Both the position numbers and the translations under genes were made by a program. This document shows positions 6,763 through 7,225 of a stretch of 7,225 bases of DNA, piece by piece; the first letter of the stretch is position 1; every line of letters starts with the position of its first letter. Under the pieces are notes generated by a model. That model searched no databases, had not been told where the DNA came from, and was given only the letters and a program-made list of their open reading frames with translations. Origin of the DNA: an uncultured Clostridia bacterium (GTDB lineage Bacteria; Bacillota; Clostridia; Christensenellales; UBA1242). The stretch is from positions 1 to 7,225 of the forward strand of contig CALDMJ010000020.1 in NCBI GenBank assembly GCA_937914725.1, given 5' to 3'.

Positions 6763-6790
6763 ACGCCGTTTAACAAATCGGCGTTTTATT
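6763..6790 (+). terminator. Intrinsic terminator with no intact gene of its own
   Basis: ACGCCG (6763-6768) pairs with CGGCGT (6779-6784) around a 10-base loop, followed by TTTATTT. The stem is short but GC-rich. No A run precedes the stem, so it should work on the + strand only. The ychF unit already has its own terminator upstream, so this one probably belonged to the gene whose 3' remnant precedes it, or to a small RNA from 6576-6760. Confidence 0.7.
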
Positions 6791-6799
6791 TAATATAAT
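6770..6799 (+). promoter_or_regulatory. Sigma-A-type promoter of the collagen-like gene
   Basis: TTAACA (6770-6775, five of six consensus bases) is followed after 18 bases by a perfect TATAAT (6794-6799). A start near 6806 would give a leader of about 16 bases with the AGGTGA ribosome binding site at 6813-6818. The -35 lies inside the loop of the preceding terminator. A second TATAAT at 6807-6812 abuts the ribosome binding site and is too close to be used. I see no sporulation-type (CATA-containing) -10 here. Confidence 0.6.
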
Positions 6800-6821
6800 G
6801 AATTAGTATAATAGGTGAAAT

Positions 6822-7225
6822 ATGGATGATAACAAATGCTGCAACTACACAAACTGCCCGTCGTTTTGCAGCCGTCCCTATCGTATAATTGTCAAGGGTG
6901 CGACAGGCGCTACTGGTGCACGCGGGGCTACTGGGGCAACGGGGGCGATAGGTGAACGCGGCACAACGGGCGCGACAGGAGTTACGGGGGCGACAGGCGC
7001 GCAAGGCGACAGTGTGCAAGTGCGCACGACTCAAACAGTTGCACCAACGCAAAAAGCACGGGTTCTTTCAACGCGCGAAAATAGCACTGTTTTTCTTGAC
7101 TTTCTTATCCCTCAAGGAAACACGGGTGCTACCGAGAATTTGTTTGCAGGCGACGTCGAAACGGTTTCACCCGACGAATCTGCCGACATATTTGACAGAT
7201 TTGAAGCAGATGCACACTTTTTTGA
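6822..7225 (+). CDS. Collagen-like repeat protein, 5' part, cut by the window end
   Basis: The open frame from ATG 6822 runs off the window after 134 codons. AGGTG lies four bases before the ATG. The protein begins with a short leader of about 25 residues holding four cysteines (6, 7, 12, 16) and no hydrophobic signal peptide. It then has 13 uninterrupted Gly-X-Y triplets at 26-64, mostly GAT, with GAR, GAI, GER, GTT, GVT, GAQ and GDS. Residues 65-98 look like a small beta module ending in TVFLDFLIPQG, a phrase that recurs in Clostridia collagen-like proteins. A new but brief Gly-X-Y start (GNTGAT) follows, then an acidic non-repetitive stretch. Threonine-rich triplets of this type are known from spore-surface (BclA-like) and cell-surface proteins of Bacillota. 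A surface location is therefore an inference, and the C-terminal domain is not in view. The repeated GGNGCNACN bases make the tract more GC-rich than its surroundings. Confidence 0.85.
   Translation, partial: MDDNKCCNYTNCPSFCSRPYRIIVKGATGATGARGATGATGAIGERGTTGATGVTGATGAQGDSVQVRTTQTVAPTQKARVLSTRENSTVFLDFLIPQGNTGATENLFAGDVETVSPDESADIFDRFEADAHFF

Noticed and set aside
6904..7016. Possible tandem repeat or minisatellite of GGNGCNACN units
   Set aside because: The periodicity is fully explained by the collagen Gly-X-Y codons, with varied third positions and substituted triplets. It is not an independent DNA repeat.
6786..7052. Minus-strand frame of 88 codons
   Set aside because: Antisense of the collagen-like repeat; the Arg/Cys/Ala-rich product comes from reading GGNGCNACN repeats backwards.

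Overview
The window reads as chromosomal DNA from an uncultured-type, low-GC Gram-positive bacterium, most likely Bacillota/Clostridia. This is an inference from four things seen in the sequence: AT-rich spacers, strong Shine-Dalgarno sites complementary to the usual 16S tail, sigma-A-type promoters, and a short Cys-rich leader followed by a collagen-like Gly-X-Thr tract of the kind common in that phylum. No mobile element, CRISPR array, tRNA or rRNA was recognised.

Layout. Positions 1-249 hold a comparatively GC-rich, non-coding, fold-rich stretch ending in a strong intrinsic terminator. It is probably the 3' part of an unidentified structured RNA on the + strand, cut by the window edge, and its terminator also serves the convergent gene trxB. 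Three genes follow on the - strand, transcribed right to left: uppP (undecaprenyl-diphosphatase, GTG start), a P2-type Ca2+-ATPase-like pump 38 bases downstream, and, after a 138-base AT-rich gap with its own promoter candidate, a thioredoxin reductase. A 187-base divergent region separates uppP from a + strand unit: the YchF/OLA1 ATPase gene behind a clear TTGCCA-17-TATAAT promoter, then a 161-residue protein of unknown function whose ribosome binding site overlaps the ychF stop codon, then a terminator.

Beyond that terminator, 6576-6790 carries a 43-codon reading frame that resembles the extreme C-terminus of a WYL-domain regulator, followed by a second terminator. This looks like the stump of a lost gene. 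From 6822 to the window end runs the 5' part of a collagen-like protein gene. Its -35 box lies inside the loop of the preceding terminator.

Most of the window is housekeeping: cell-wall lipid carrier recycling, cation export, thiol redox and a translation-associated ATPase. The items that deserve a second look are the structured RNA at the left edge with a potential H-type pseudoknot, the unknown protein tied to ychF, the WYL-like remnant, and the truncated collagen-like gene.
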